A DNA stretch of 64,000 bases from Glebionis coronaria (GCA_025667525.1 CM046882.1:19480488-19544487), one strand, 5' to 3'. Positions 1 through 10,960 are shown, numbered from the stretch's first letter. The notes: a model not told the origin generated them from the sequence alone. Numbers and translations are program-made.

Positions 1-242
1 TACTGGAAACAATTTACATCTGGGGGCACTTGTTCCATTGATAAAGTTGGGGCATCACGCTAAACTTATGCTCGTTTAAGAATAAAGTCAAAGATTTTCA
101 TATAATAAAAAGTCAAATATCATAACATTTGTAACTGAAAACAAAAACTGAAACCTAAAAGTTAATCTACAATTACATCATTTGTACCACTGAAACACAA
201 TCTCCAATCACTCGTCTTCGTTCCTATGGATCTACCATTTCC
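1..242 (-). other. 3' flank of SRO-like copy 1 (duplicated)
   Basis: Sequence downstream of the first SRO-like gene. It aligns by eye with the sequence downstream of the second copy (about 2600-2787): both hold AAAGTCAAAGAT, AAAAAGTCAAATATCATA and GAAACCTAAAAGT-like blocks in the same order. The duplicated unit therefore included the 3' untranslated region. No separate gene is seen here. Confidence 0.6.
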
Positions 243-1205
243 TTACTTGGCTAGATTGGCACGCTGTTTCTCAGAGAAATCTTTTAGAACCATATACAAC
301 ATCCTGTCACCAGTTACTTCTCTGATTCCTCTAAACATATCATGTCGAGATATCTTGCCTTCAACATAACTGCGGCGACACTGTGTGATTTCCTTGACGG
401 ATTTCGGAGGCAAGATCTTAGATAAGTTTGCAATGAGATCACGAATTGGTATCCACGGGGAAACTGGTTTGTTCACAATCCTTTGTGTCTTGAAACTTAT
501 GACGAATTCCGGGAGAATATGAGTGTTCATCTGACTACTCCAGATAATGTATTTCTTAGGAGACACCGCATCATCAACACCCGAATCGAACTCATGGGTC
601 GGGTGACATTGTGTGGAAAAACGATTGACAACCTCCGTTTTACCTAATAAAACACGACAAAGCAATACGTGCTTCACTCCATCACCATCAGCAACTGCAG
701 ACTGCACACTCTCGAGTGGCGAATGATCAGCATTAAGCACAAGAGCATTCCCAAACCCCGTACACTTGCCCACATCGCCATAACTAAACCCGTACTCCAC
801 AATCCTATCAATCTCCTCTTTCGAACAGCCACCAAACCATCCGTACTTTACATTCATCATCTCCCCTCCGTTTTTCACCCCAATGGCGTTCGCGTATATC
901 TTAAAGGAGGTGACCTTAGCTTGACTAACCACACTCTGGTTAAACATATTCCTATAAACACCTTCCACTTGAGCTTTCGTCCCATTTTCGCCTAGTTTCG
1001 CAACGAAATTGTTGGATATCATCTCATACAACTTATCACCCTCATCCAACTTAACCAATCCATTAACCGTCATTTTATCCGAGTTTCCAGTAACCACGCT
1101 TTCACAGTCGGAAACAATCGACTCATTGTCACCAGAACTCTGACCGGAAAACTCACCATGCTCATCTTCATGCAAATTTTGAGGAAAAAACATTTGAGAA
1201 GACAT
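243..1205 (-). CDS. SRO (similar to RCD-one) protein, copy 1
   Basis: Predicted 320-residue protein of the plant SRO family: a degenerate PARP-like catalytic fold followed by a C-terminal RST domain that in this family binds transcription factors. The PARP-like part is about residues 60-240; the RST domain follows a PVSPWIPIRDLIANLSK stretch near residue 250 and contains KISRHDMFRGIREV. At the strand where active PARPs carry HG(T/S), this protein has KYGWFGG, so the first His of the H-Y-E triad is absent and ADP-ribosyl transfer is unlikely. The frame is open for 39 codons upstream, but the start at 1205 gives MSSQMFFP, matching the start of copy 2 (MSSQVFSP). No intron is needed. An acidic, Ser-rich N-terminus precedes the domain. 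Family members act in nuclear stress and hormone signalling; that role here is inferred. Confidence 0.85.
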   Translation of the reverse strand: MSSQMFFPQNLHEDEHGEFSGQSSGDNESIVSDCESVVTGNSDKMTVNGLVKLDEGDKLYEMISNNFVAKLGENGTKAQVEGVYRNMFNQSVVSQAKVTSFKIYANAIGVKNGGEMMNVKYGWFGGCSKEEIDRIVEYGFSYGDVGKCTGFGNALVLNADHSPLESVQSAVADGDGVKHVLLCRVLLGKTEVVNRFSTQCHPTHEFDSGVDDAVSPKKYIIWSSQMNTHILPEFVISFKTQRIVNKPVSPWIPIRDLIANLSKILPPKSVKEITQCRRSYVEGKISRHDMFRGIREVTGDRMLYMVLKDFSEKQRANLAK

Positions 1206-1286
1206 TTTAAGGAAAAAAGTGTGAGAGGGAATTAATGTTTGTTTAAAGAGTTTTATGTGTGTGTAAAATAGTGCAAGGAAGATTGG

Positions 1287-1294
1287 TTTATATA
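1287..1294 (-). promoter_or_regulatory. TATA-like box of SRO copy 1
   Basis: TATATAAA on the minus strand, about 82 bases upstream of the chosen ATG. It fits a plant core promoter with a short 5' leader. The equivalent box in copy 2 is at 3841-3848, a similar distance from its ATG. Confidence 0.5.
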
Positions 1295-1429
1295 TGAAAC
1301 GAAGGTCGGTTTGTGGTAACAAAATGGTGGTGTGAATTTACTGTATTGCCTTTTAGGTCGGTTGCTTTTTAAATCGATTACAGTCATCAACTTCGACACG
1401 ATATTTAAAATTAATTACCTACGAGTAAG

Positions 1430-1990
1430 ACTTTATTAACAACAACGTAACTGTTTTACACGATGACGTCATCATAATCGTAAGCATCTACTAGACGATC
1501 ATCATCACATTTTGTATCCATTTTGAATCCAATCACGACACGATATCACAATATTTCGTACGGCAAAGCTTGATGAAACCACGACTAACAACATTATATG
1601 CACAAAAAACAATTCGGAACAATTTGTAACTGATAGTGGAACGGCGAATCGTGATAATTACCTGCCGATTTGTACTCGATAACACGATACCGTATTGATC
1701 TACTCAACGTCAACAAAAATTAAATCAATCACGACATCATTACGAGATAACTAGTCTTATGGGGGTGCTTGTTTCGCTTACATACTCTGGGGTTTATGTT
1801 CCTTAACGTCGCTTATTTTGAAGCTTTGTGGCTTATAGAAGTTTGATAGATGATAAATGGATACGCTACTACATCAAACACGCTTGAATCAATGTCATGA
1901 TCAAAAACTAAAAATAAACATAACCCGTCGAAATTTAAATATAACTAAAAACAAACATAACCCGTAGAAATTTAAACATCGCTTATAATG
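1430..1990. repeat. Recurrent intergenic module (copy G)
   Basis: Diverged copy of a module that recurs across the window (also near 19990-21120, 23690-24960, 25060-25640, 50290-51650 and 62900-63960). Shared blocks here include GATATCACAATATTTCGTAC, AATTAAATCAATCACGACAT, a 'GCTTATTTTGAAGCTTTGTGGCTTATA'-type block and ACATAACCCGT. It also carries a GATGACGTCATC palindrome near 1462-1473. No coding potential is seen. The nature of the repeat is unknown. Confidence 0.55.
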
Positions 1991-2019
1991 AAATCAGGTT
2001 TGAATATTATTTTCGTGTT

Positions 2020-2440
2020 ATTTTGAATCGAACCCGTTAACCCGACAGTATTATCGGGTCGGGTTAAGGTTGGATTAATTTTCTTATCGGTTTATCGGGT
2101 CAATTCGATAAGACTCGAAAATTTATTTTGTGTTTTTTACTTGATAAGTTTATGACATTATGGCAAAGCAATATGCAATGCAATACTGGTCTCACTTTCT
2201 GCAATATGCATTTGGTCGTGTAGTAATGCTACTGTTGCAACTTGCAAATAAGAATACAAAATCATCTCTTCTAATAGTGGTCTAGCACTCTGGCCTATTG
2301 TTTCAACATTCTGACATTCGATAATACTGTAACCCGATAACTCGAATCACCCGACTGGATAAGACCTGGCCCGAATATCATCCGAACCTGATAACCTGAT
2401 TCTTTATTGGATTATCCGACCCGATAACAACTAACCACTA
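2020..2440. repeat. Degenerate CGGGT/ACCCG-rich foldback sequence
   Basis: Many short direct and inverted copies of ATCGGGTC, GGGTTAA, CCCGATAA and TTATCGGGT occur here, with copies on the left complementary to those on the right (TTATCGGGTC against GACCCGATAA). This is typical of old hAT-like foldback elements in plants. Exact ends and a target duplication could not be set. Confidence 0.35.
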
Positions 2441-2589
2441 TGTTGGTTATACAAAGTCAAACCATTTGTATTTGTTTGTTGATGTGAGGATTTGTATTTG
2501 TTTTGACTGTTAGTAACAAAGTGTTTCCAATAATCGAAGGAATAAAAATCTAACAAACACTAACGTTGAAACTCTGCATCAGAATTAAA

Positions 2590-2787
2590 TGGGTTTAGTG
2601 AATGAGAAATATAAAGTCAAAGATTTCATATCATAAAAAGTCAAATATCATACCATTTGTCCCCGAAAACAAACACTTGAAACCTAAAAGTCAATTTACA
2701 GTTACATCATTTATATAACTCTTTGACATAAAATAGCTAATAACTCTTCCGAATACTCGTCTTCGTTCATATGGCTCGATTATACAT
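2590..2787 (-). other. 3' flank of SRO-like copy 2 (duplicated)
   Basis: Counterpart of 1-242. The AAAGTCAAAGAT, AAAAAGTCAAATATCATA and GAAACCTAAAAGTCAAT blocks occur in the same order before the stop codon, supporting a tandem duplication that included 3' untranslated sequence. Confidence 0.6.
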
Positions 2788-3756
2788 CTAGCCAGAAAGA
2801 TTGACACGCCGCTTCTCAGAGAAATCTTTCAGAACCATACGCATCATCCTGTCACCAGCGACTTCTCTGATTCCTATAAACATATCATGTCGAGATATCT
2901 TGCCTTCAACGTATCTGCAGTGACACTGTGTGATTTCCTTGACGGATTTAGGAGGCAGTATCTTGGATAAGTTTGCAATGAGATCACGAATTGGTATCCA
3001 CGGGGAAACTGGTTTGTTCACAATCCTTTGCGTCTTGAAACTTATGACGAATTCCGGGAGAATATGAGTGTTCATGTGACTGCTCCAGATAATGTATTTC
3101 TTAGGAGACACTGCATCATCAACACCCGAATCAAACTCCTCGGAACTCGGGTGACATTGTGTAGAGAAACGATCAACAACCTCCGTTTTACCCAATAAAA
3201 CACGACAAAGCAATATGTGCTTCACTTTATCATCATCAACAGTTGCAGACTCCACACTCTTCTCGAGTGGTGAATAATCAGCATTTAGCACAAGAGCATT
3301 CCCAAACCCCGCACACTTGCCTATATCCTTATAACCAAACCCGTACTCCACAATCCTATCAATCTCGTCTTTCGAACAGCCACCAAACCATCCGTACTTG
3401 ACATTCGTCTCCCCTCCGTTTTTCGCCCCAACGGCGTTCGCGTGTATCTGAAAGGAGGTGACCTTAGCTTGACTAACCACACTCTGGTTAAACATGTTCT
3501 CGTAAACACCTTCCACCTGAGCTTTCATCCCATTTTCAGCTAGTTTCGCAACGAACATGTTGGATATCATCCTGTGCAACTTGTCAGCCTCATACAACTT
3601 AACCAATCCATAAACCGTAGTCTTTTTAACCGAACTTCCAATAACCACGCTTTCACAGTCGGAAACAACCGACTCATCATCACCTGTACTCTGACCGAAA
3701 AACTCACCATTATCGTTTTCATGGAAAACTAGAGGAGAAAACACTTGAGAAGACAT
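2788..3756 (-). CDS. SRO (similar to RCD-one) protein, copy 2
   Basis: Predicted 322-residue SRO-family protein, closely similar to the product at 243-1205 over its whole length. An acidic N-terminus (residues 1-45) is followed by a PARP-like domain (about 60-245) and an RST domain (about 252-312; PWIPIRDLIANLSKILPP, then KISRHDMFIGIREV). The canonical PARP His is missing here too (KYGWFGG at residues 120-126), so an inactive scaffold role is expected. The start at 3756 is the only sensible ATG and anchors the start chosen for copy 1. The two genes are head-to-tail on the minus strand with about 1.6 kb between them. Both are open without introns, whereas I recall SRO genes usually being split, so an old retrocopy followed by tandem duplication is possible. 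Specific partners cannot be read from the sequence. Confidence 0.87.
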   Translation of the reverse strand: MSSQVFSPLVFHENDNGEFFGQSTGDDESVVSDCESVVIGSSVKKTTVYGLVKLYEADKLHRMISNMFVAKLAENGMKAQVEGVYENMFNQSVVSQAKVTSFQIHANAVGAKNGGETNVKYGWFGGCSKDEIDRIVEYGFGYKDIGKCAGFGNALVLNADYSPLEKSVESATVDDDKVKHILLCRVLLGKTEVVDRFSTQCHPSSEEFDSGVDDAVSPKKYIIWSSHMNTHILPEFVISFKTQRIVNKPVSPWIPIRDLIANLSKILPPKSVKEITQCHCRYVEGKISRHDMFIGIREVAGDRMMRMVLKDFSEKRRVNLSG

Positions 3757-3840
3757 TTTTTATAAAACTTTTAAGGAAAAAAAAGTTGGTTTCAAACAAA
3801 AGAATTTATGTTTGTGTGTAATACTGCACGGGACATTGAC

Positions 3841-3848
3841 TATTTATA
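3841..3848 (-). promoter_or_regulatory. TATA-like box of SRO copy 2
   Basis: TATAAATA on the minus strand, about 85 bases upstream of the ATG at 3756. Position and spacing match the box of copy 1. Confidence 0.5.
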
Positions 3849-3899
3849 GTTGGGTTAAGTCGGTTGGCTTGGGTTAATTATGTCGGTTGTTTTTTACTT

Positions 3900-6800
3900 G
3901 CTATTTAGTCCCTCATGAATGACAACATAACACTTTCCCATGCATTATCTTTACTGCTAAGAAAGACCGTGTTGAGCGCCTGTTTTTTTATGGTTTTTTA
4001 TTATACCGCGTTCAGTTTTTTTTTTTGAGCAAAAATTAGTTGTCTTATTATAACTATAATAAAAATTGGGAATTTACGTAATTAAAAAAAACAAAAACAA
4101 AAAACAAACGCCTTCACATATATTTTTGATGGTTACCAACGGTTAAAAAAGTAATAAAAAAAAATCGCCCTTAATTTTATAACATCTCTCCCTCCCATCA
4201 TTCTCTCTCTCTGGATGTTTGTTGATCTGATCTTTGGGATCATTAGATCATATGCTTTGGATGATATGCACCCCTCTAAATCTCACCCCCTCTCGATCTT
4301 TCTATCTCTCTCTCTTGCTTCTTTTGATAATCTATAACATCAACTCCAACTTTAATTTTCAATCAAGTCGTCCCGCCTGTGTTTGGGGTTTCAGCGAATC
4401 TCGCGTCGTCGTTTCACTCCGGCCAACCGGTAGTAAGTCTCATTTTATAAAAAAATTATACTTTTTGTTGAATTGTTGTTTGATTGTTTGATGAATTGGA
4501 TTTATAATTGTTGATTTTTTATAGGTGGATAATTATTGAGAAGATTAATATGCCGCTAAAAAGGTGATTTTGTTCGGTTGTTCTCTAGGTAAGGGAAAAA
4601 AATGATTACTTATTTGGTGTTTTGAAAATTTTGATTCTAAGTTTGTGCTTCCAAATATTCGTGCATTATGAATATGGAGGAAAGCGAGATACAGAGGTAT
4701 TGCTATAAATTTATTTCTAATCAAGACGGTGATTAGGCAATGAGATTTTGTTTGTGATAATATATCATCAGTTAATGCACCAATTATTTTTAGACTTCCC
4801 TCGAGCGTTAAATGATATGTTCAGGTTTAGTTGAGGCTGACTGTTGTTATAAAATCATGCGATTGACAGTAGGAAATGTGTATTTATACAGCAAAGAATC
4901 TAACAGACTATTGTAACAAACTTTAGACAACTAATATTTAAACATTGGCGTCAAGTAAAGCCGAGTATAAGAGACGACAGACCAAAGTGAACCGAGAAAC
5001 CGACCCGAAATTGGAAGGATATTTTACTGGAACTTGGTCCACCCTTTTCTTCGTATTCGGTCACTCAATGGTCCAAACATTTATGCTTTGGTTTTTCCGG
5101 TCTTGTCTGGATTTTGGACCATGATCAGCCTTAGCGTCAAATACATTGTATGTAAGACCTTTCAGACAAATATGTGAAATTTTGCAGGAGTGTAAATATT
5201 AGTTAGTGCGTCTTATGTTTGTGTTGATAAAATGGATACATAAAATTTGTTTGAGATCGCACTTTTAGAGTTGTCATGTATCTATGTAGATAAATTTGTT
5301 AACTGTTTGAATTCTTGGTCTTTGTCTTTTTGTTGCATACAAATTATCCATATGATGAAGGTGCATAAGTACAATTGATAGATTTATCGATGAACTGTGA
5401 TTGTGGATTTTTGTTTCCTATTGCATTTGAAGGTGCAGAAATGTGTGTATCATTGAAGGTTTTATCTTCGGGTCTGATGAGCGAGGTGCAGGCATTCATG
5501 GTTCTTCTAATTCCTTCCAATCACGACAGATTTCGGCTGTTGCTTTTACGTTCTGGCAAAACGTGGGGCATCAGTTTCACAACAGCCAAATTCACAGATC
5601 GGTGGTGAGATTCTACTTCCGGAAAACAGTATCAGAAATTAGTTGCTCTTCGTTGGGTGTTGCAGAGCGTTTGGCAATAGGTTCGTGTGATTCAGGTTCA
5701 CAAGGTGGTTTTACATCTGCTAATAATACATGGAAACAAAGATACGCCCGTTTTAACATACAACATGTTGCAGTTCTTCCTATACTGAAGGTAGAGTCCC
5801 CTATTCTGACGTTCAAAGAGTTACGTTTCTTAATTCAGAATTATTGTCGTTTCTGTCTTCTTTATTTTCGGCTTCCTTTGTTGTTTTTTTTTTCTCCTTT
5901 TTAATGCAGCCACAACCTGTATGGAGCTGGCCGACTTTTTTTTCTCCTTTGTTGAGCGACTAAATAATCACTCGAACTGATCAGGACGTATAGAGTACCA
6001 CTTAGCTCTCACAATGTGAAACAGTACTTATGAAATTAGAATAATTTTTGCAATTACATTATATCGAATGTGTAACAAAAATGAGCTATATCTGCAGTCA
6101 TCTATCATGTGTATTGGTCAAGGTACAATGGACACGTCGTTATTGAATTGCAAGTTTATAAACCCTCTTAATATGTTATTTTTTTTGTAATTTTTTTTAC
6201 TGTTTTTGTAAAAAACTATTTTATGGTTTTGTTTAAAAAAGTTTATTCATTTTCGTGCGTGAAGACTAATAATTTGGAACTGCAGGGTTAATTGAATTTC
6301 GGGTGTCATGTAAAATCATGTGGATGCAGATTGGAGTAGGCAACATGTTCAGAATGAGAATCTAATTTACTTCTTTTAACTATACTTTTTGGATATATGG
6401 AGAAGGACATGAAAGTTTCAAATGTCAACTCAATCCCAACCATTTGACCCATCCTAAAAATCACAAATTTTACTGATATATAATCAGTAGCACACAACCT
6501 CACCTACCTTCAATGATCTCCCTGAATTATACTCTATCTTTTAGTGCATCCCCTGATTTTTTAGCTTAAACCAAATTGACAACGTAAAACCCAAACAAGA
6601 ATCTTGCCCAACATCTACCCGGATATAATTGTTTACACCAAAATTAAAAAAGTGAAACTCTATAGATGCATGTAACAACAAGAACTAACAGTACATTTTT
6701 GTGCTTAATTCTGTAGGATCAATTGAAGGAAGTTCATAGATGTTCAGTGTAATCATTTGGCGCTCCTTCAATTTTTTTAGATTTATAGGCTTCCTGAAGG

Positions 6801-7336
6801 TGCTAGGCAGCCTATAAGCCGAAAAATGTGACCTTTGGAGCAGGAAAGTAAGGTATGCCAGTGAGAGTGAGACAGGTACAATGCTTCAGGTTTTCGATTA
6901 TTTTAAACTCAAGTGATAATGCTTTTATCTTTTTATAGAAATATCGTTTGGATATTAAGTGATTGACTGACTGCATTTTATATTTGGTTTAGTAATTGTA
7001 ACTACACGCTTTTAAAGTTGTTTATCTCAGGCGACATTTTATATTAAGCATGTAACTCATATATGACTTCTAAATAACCATAAGCATAGCGGCGATAATT
7101 TCAAAACAACATATGGTTATAATTGCCATTTGCGAAGTCAGTGATATGAATGTGAAATGTTGGGTTCTTTATCATCCCTTTACCATTTTGTGTTTATGAA
7201 TGGAACAGAGTGACCAACTCTGGTGGTTGTTGATCTTGCATTACAAAATCGCAGGCTTGAACCTACACAATTGGTAGCAAAGTACAAACCCGCAGCCCAC
7301 ACCGAAGTCTCACTACACTGCAAATAACAAAACCAA
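3900..7336. other. Unassigned AT-rich region, possible Helitron body
   Basis: No recognisable complete gene. A CT-rich leader-like stretch (4186-4260) and open stretches at 5443-5904 and 4234-4491 give no family I recognise. Some junction-like sites suggest exon fragments, but none builds a known domain. A Helitron 3' terminus lies at the right end (7340-7370), so part of this region is probably a non-autonomous Helitron that may carry gene fragments. No 5' terminus of the TCTNTACTA type was found, so its left border is unknown. Confidence 0.3.
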
Positions 7337-7339
7337 AAC

Positions 7340-7370
7340 ACCCGCGGCGAAGCGCGGGTACCCAACCTAG
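7340..7370 (+). mobile_element. Helitron 3' terminus
   Basis: A 7-bp perfect stem ACCCGCG/CGCGGGT (7340-7346 with 7353-7359, loop of 6) is followed after seven bases by CTAG (7367-7370) and then T. A GC-rich hairpin shortly before CTRR with T as the first host base is the diagnostic 3' end of plant Helitrons, which move by rolling-circle replication. The element lies to the left on the plus strand. Its 5' end was not located. Confidence 0.75.
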
Positions 7371-7373
7371 TTA

Positions 7374-7397
7374 CCTTAAATTATTACCTTAAATTAG
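7374..7397 (+). repeat. 24-bp direct repeat, left copy
   Basis: Identical to 8443-8466 and immediately outside the foldback element 7398-8442. The unit itself contains CCTTAAATTA twice. It is longer than a normal target duplication of any common plant DNA transposon. Confidence 0.8.
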
Positions 7398-8442
7398 AGA
7401 GAAGCATAAAATATATCCTCGTAGTTTACAAAAAGTATGTATTACATCCCTCCTCAGTTTTTCGGACATAATAAATCCAACCGTTACATACTTTGGGCAC
7501 GATACATCCCTTGAACGGATGATGCAAATATTTTTTTCATTAAGTACTAACGAGGGTATATAAAGATGAATGATATTTTATACCTTTTTTTATTATAAAA
7601 CTAAACTTAAAAAAAAAATATTTTTTAAAAAAAAGTAATTTTACCTTTTTTTCAAAAAAAAGTTTTACTTTTTTTTCAAAAAAAAAACTTTCATTTTTTT
7701 TTTGAAAAAAAGAATATAATTTTTTCGAAACCATTTTGTGAAAAATTTAAAATTACACTTTCTTCGTGAAACTTTTTTTTATTTTCCAAAAAAGTTAATT
7801 ATTTTTGGAAAAAAAGTTAAACAAATATTATGTTTTTTTTACCGTATAAAATTTTTGAAAAAGTGATTTTAATTTTTTGCAAACATTTTTAATTTTTGGA
7901 AAATGTAAAAATATGGCTACAAAAATTATTAAACATTTTTTGAATCAAAATTAAATTACGCTTTTTTTTAAAAAAGATCCCTACAGTTGTAAACTTTTTT
8001 CGAAGAAAATATAATTTTGTTTTTTCTAAAAAAATGGTTTAGAAAAAATAAATTTCTTATTTCGAAAAAAAAACAATTTTTCCGAAGAAAGTGTAATTTT
8101 AAATTTTTTTATAAAAAAATGGTTTAAAAAAAATTAAATTTCTTTTTCCAAAAAAATTAATTTTTTTTCGAAAAAATTTAAAATTACTTTTTTTAATTTA
8201 TTTTTTTTTTTAATTTTTTTTTGAGTTTAGTGCAAAATAAATCCCTTTATAATAAAAAAGGTAAAAATATCATTCTTTATAAACCCTCGTTAGTACTTAA
8301 CGAAAAAAATATTTGCATCAACCGTCCAAGGGATGTATCGTGCCCAAAGTATGTAACGGTTAGATGTATTATGTCCGAAATACTGACGAGGGATGTAATC
8401 AACACTTTTTATAAACCACAGGGATGTAATTTGTACTTCTCT
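7398..8442. mobile_element. Foldback (Mutator-like MITE-type) element, 1,045 bp
   Basis: The outer ~185 bp at each end are inverted copies: the left end begins AGAGAAG and the right end finishes CTTCTCT. Internal blocks such as TTACATACTTTGGGCACGAT and AGTACTAACGAGGG occur in inverted orientation at both ends. The centre (about 7570-8240) is almost pure A/T with long T and A runs and codes for nothing; apparent Lys/Phe-rich open frames there are composition artefacts. Exact 24-bp direct repeats flank it. Long inverted ends suggest a Mutator-like or foldback element, but the flanking repeat is unusual. Confidence 0.75.
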
Positions 8443-8466
8443 CCTTAAATTATTACCTTAAATTAG
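8443..8466 (+). repeat. 24-bp direct repeat, right copy
   Basis: Exact copy of 7374-7397 on the right side of the foldback element. Confidence 0.8.
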
Positions 8467-8726
8467 ATATAGCGGGATAACTTTTTTTCCAACAAGAATA
8501 TTTATAGTGGATTTAAGTTCGAACGTGTTACATTCTAAAATGAGTTGCAGAGATACTGTTTTATTTTAAAAGGAAGAAAAACACTAAAATTTAAAATACT
8601 TGTCTAACAATTTACTAAGGTTTTACATGACTTATGTTTGGGTAGGCCACAATGGCGACACTTTCACATCTACCAACGTGGCAAAAGATAATTCGATATA
8701 AGATCCGGTGGACCTTCACATGAATC

Positions 8727-8802
8727 AAACGCTGTATCAGATTAATGGGTTTAGTGAATGACAAATGTGTAGTTTAAACCCATCTAATCTGATACAGCGT
8801 TT
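8727..8802. repeat. Inverted repeat with ~27-bp arms
   Basis: AAACGCTGTATCAGATTA (8727-8744) pairs perfectly with TAATCTGATACAGCGTTT (8785-8802). The arms extend inward through GGGTTTA/TAAACCC, leaving a ~21-base loop. The left arm plus loop (ATGGGTTTAGTGAATGA) also resembles 2588-2606. Role unknown; possibly a small MITE remnant. Confidence 0.7.
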
Positions 8803-9015
8803 CAACTATTACTAGGAGTACCAACAAAATTCATTTCTTCTTTTAGTATAAACTGGAATTAATGGAAAACACAATTCGAAATTACAATGTTTCAATATAT
8901 TCTCATTATCTAATTCAACACAATAAAATCACCATTTTGCTCGATTTCAAGCTTTAAAAAGATGAACAGTTGTGCTAATACATAACTCTTGACACAACAA
9001 AATTTGTGACATTTG
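8803..9015. other. No gene seen
   Basis: Short AT-rich spacer between the inverted repeat and the gypsy-like element. Nothing recognisable. Confidence 0.5.
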
Positions 9016-9400
9016 TGATACGAACCTTTTGGGTAGTATCGAAATAAGGCACCACTTTTAGCGATTATTTGCTCCTAAAGAAGTAGAAGAGACGAACTAA
9101 GAGAATTAGTTTCACTATTCAGATTGCGGCGCAGCTTGTTGCTCGCTTGCCTTCTACAGCTGTGTAATTAAAAACATTTGGTTATTAAAAATGTTTTTTA
9201 TTTGAACTACATCAAAATAGAAATTTAAAAAAAAAACGTAGATAATATTCATTCACTTGTTCGGTATGTATAGCCGAGTACATAACTTGTAAGACAAGAC
9301 ACTCCTAATACCACATAAAAGATATCCTAAATAAACATAAACATAAAAATATATAGCATCAACCTGTTTGTCCTGACCTAAACAAAGCCCAAACATATCA
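9016..9400 (-). repeat. Gypsy-like 3' LTR
   Basis: 385 bp. Shares blocks with 11119-11389, including GGGTAGTAT, TTTTAGCGA, AGAAGTAGAA, CATAAAAGATATCC and AAATAAACATAAACATAAAA in the same order. It is about 110 bp longer than its partner in the middle. Confidence 0.6.
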
Positions 9401-9867
9401 TTCCTCGCTCCTTCAAAACCACATTGTCCTCAAGGTGACATCTTGAAAAACACTTTAGATTCCGGGATCCCATATTCTTCCTTGAGACCAACTTCGCGAC
9501 ACCAACACATTTATATCTTGAAGCCTTAGCATTGACTCTCGCTTTAAAGAAGTTCTGCTCCCACTTACAAACCTCTTAATCTTGATTATTTTGCCACTCT
9601 TAATCCTACCGCCATCCCACGTTACCCTGTCGCAAGTCTCGTGCCTCCCACTACCACAAATGAACACTCTCTTTCCTTTTTTGCCTTCCGTGGACATAGC
9701 ACGACACCTTTCTTTCACCTTCCGCTGCCCACGACATTCCCTACTTTTTTCAAAATTCACCTTGTCGTCCAGGTGATACGAAAGATATCCGGTTGAGCGT
9801 CCAACGACCATTTCCACTTGACTTCCTTTGGTGTTCCGGACAGGTTCATCTTTGTTTCCCGTCATAA

Positions 9868-10960
9868 TTAACAAGAACCTACTTGAATATTTATTAAACT
9901 ACACACCCGTATATGATTGTATTCGAAATACAAGTTGTTAACAAGGTGTTCTTGATGTTCGGTTGGTGAACCATCAAGCGCCTTAGTGTCAGTAGAAAAT
10001 GGTATTAATTTTGCTTCAGCCAGATATGGTGGAGTAACTAAGAAATAATTGGTATACGGTGTTTGCTCAAGGTCTTCGGCCAACACAATAGTTGGACTCG
10101 TACGATCTATTTCTTCCCCGAAGTTAAAATCACAGGTTCTTTCCATGTCTTTAAAAACACCGACCTCCCTTGTTTTGTCCTTTTCTACCTTATTTGACTT
10201 ATGGAACATTAGTTCCTTAAGTTCTAGATCTTGTACCACTATGTTAGGTATGTTTTGTATGGCTATTGCTTTGGCGACCCTCTCGTCCTCTATACGGGAC
10301 TCGATCAAACGTACTATGAATATGGATTCTTCTAAAGTTGTAGGCCTTGACTTCAATAGTTCCCTTTGTAGCGATATTATAAGCGCGAGTATGTAGAAAG
10401 AGATGAGAAAGGAATCTTATATACCTGTAACCTTATTCATGAATTTTTCAAACTCACTTTGATATCGGTGACCATACCGTTTTGTAACAACTTAGGTAAA
10501 GCCCCTTTTGGATCATCATATTTCGACGATCCGAAACTGTTTTTAACACTTCCCATAAATTGATCCCAATCGGTAACCAAACCGTTCTTTATCATCCACC
10601 AGAACCACTCCGTAGGCGCACCTTCTTATTAGAGCCCACAATCCGCAACGGTTGATCGGCTGGAATGTTAATTAGCGAGAAGTATGCATAGATAGCAAAG
10701 TTCCATCTAGCGGGATTGACTCCTTTAAATTTTGGTGCATCTAATCTTCTAGAGCGCGGTATCACCATTCGTGGATCGCCATCACCCCATGCCCATTCTG
10801 GAGCAACCCTAGAGTTACTAACTCGGCATGAAACGCATCAATCTGAAGCTTAAAAATCGCGGCTTGTTGTTGTGCTAGCTTTTGTCTTTTGTGACATATC
10901 CACTTGTTCTTTAAGCCACAAATGAGTAGTGTTTTCTATCATTAGTACGGCAAACTAATT
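9868..10960 (-). pseudogene. Ty3/gypsy gag remnant
   Basis: Several minus-strand frames together resemble a plant gypsy gag. At 10560-10760 the frame reads RRLDAPKFKGVNPARWNF, the usual start of the Retrotrans_gag domain. At 10440-10620 it reads WDQFMGSVKNSFGSSKYDDP followed by a GALPKLLQNG stretch, the core of that domain. At 9868-10356 an open stretch contains RPTTLEESIFIVRLIESRIEDE, resembling the gag linker that begins with '(K)TL.(D/E)A...AR..E'. Stops and frame changes separate the parts. Retroelement gag would form the virus-like particle; this copy cannot. Confidence 0.6.

Noticed and set aside
5443..5904. 153-codon open frame on the plus strand
   Set aside because: No recognisable domain, poor codon pattern, and overlapping frames of similar length. 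Kept only as an unassigned region.
7540..7734. Lys/Phe-rich open frame on the minus strand
   Set aside because: It is produced by T and A runs in the centre of a foldback element; no real coding signal.
9455..9874. 139-codon minus-strand open frame
   Set aside because: It lies in the decayed gag-pol region of a gypsy-like element. The recognisable residues (LEDNVVLKE) are in another frame, so this frame is a shadow.
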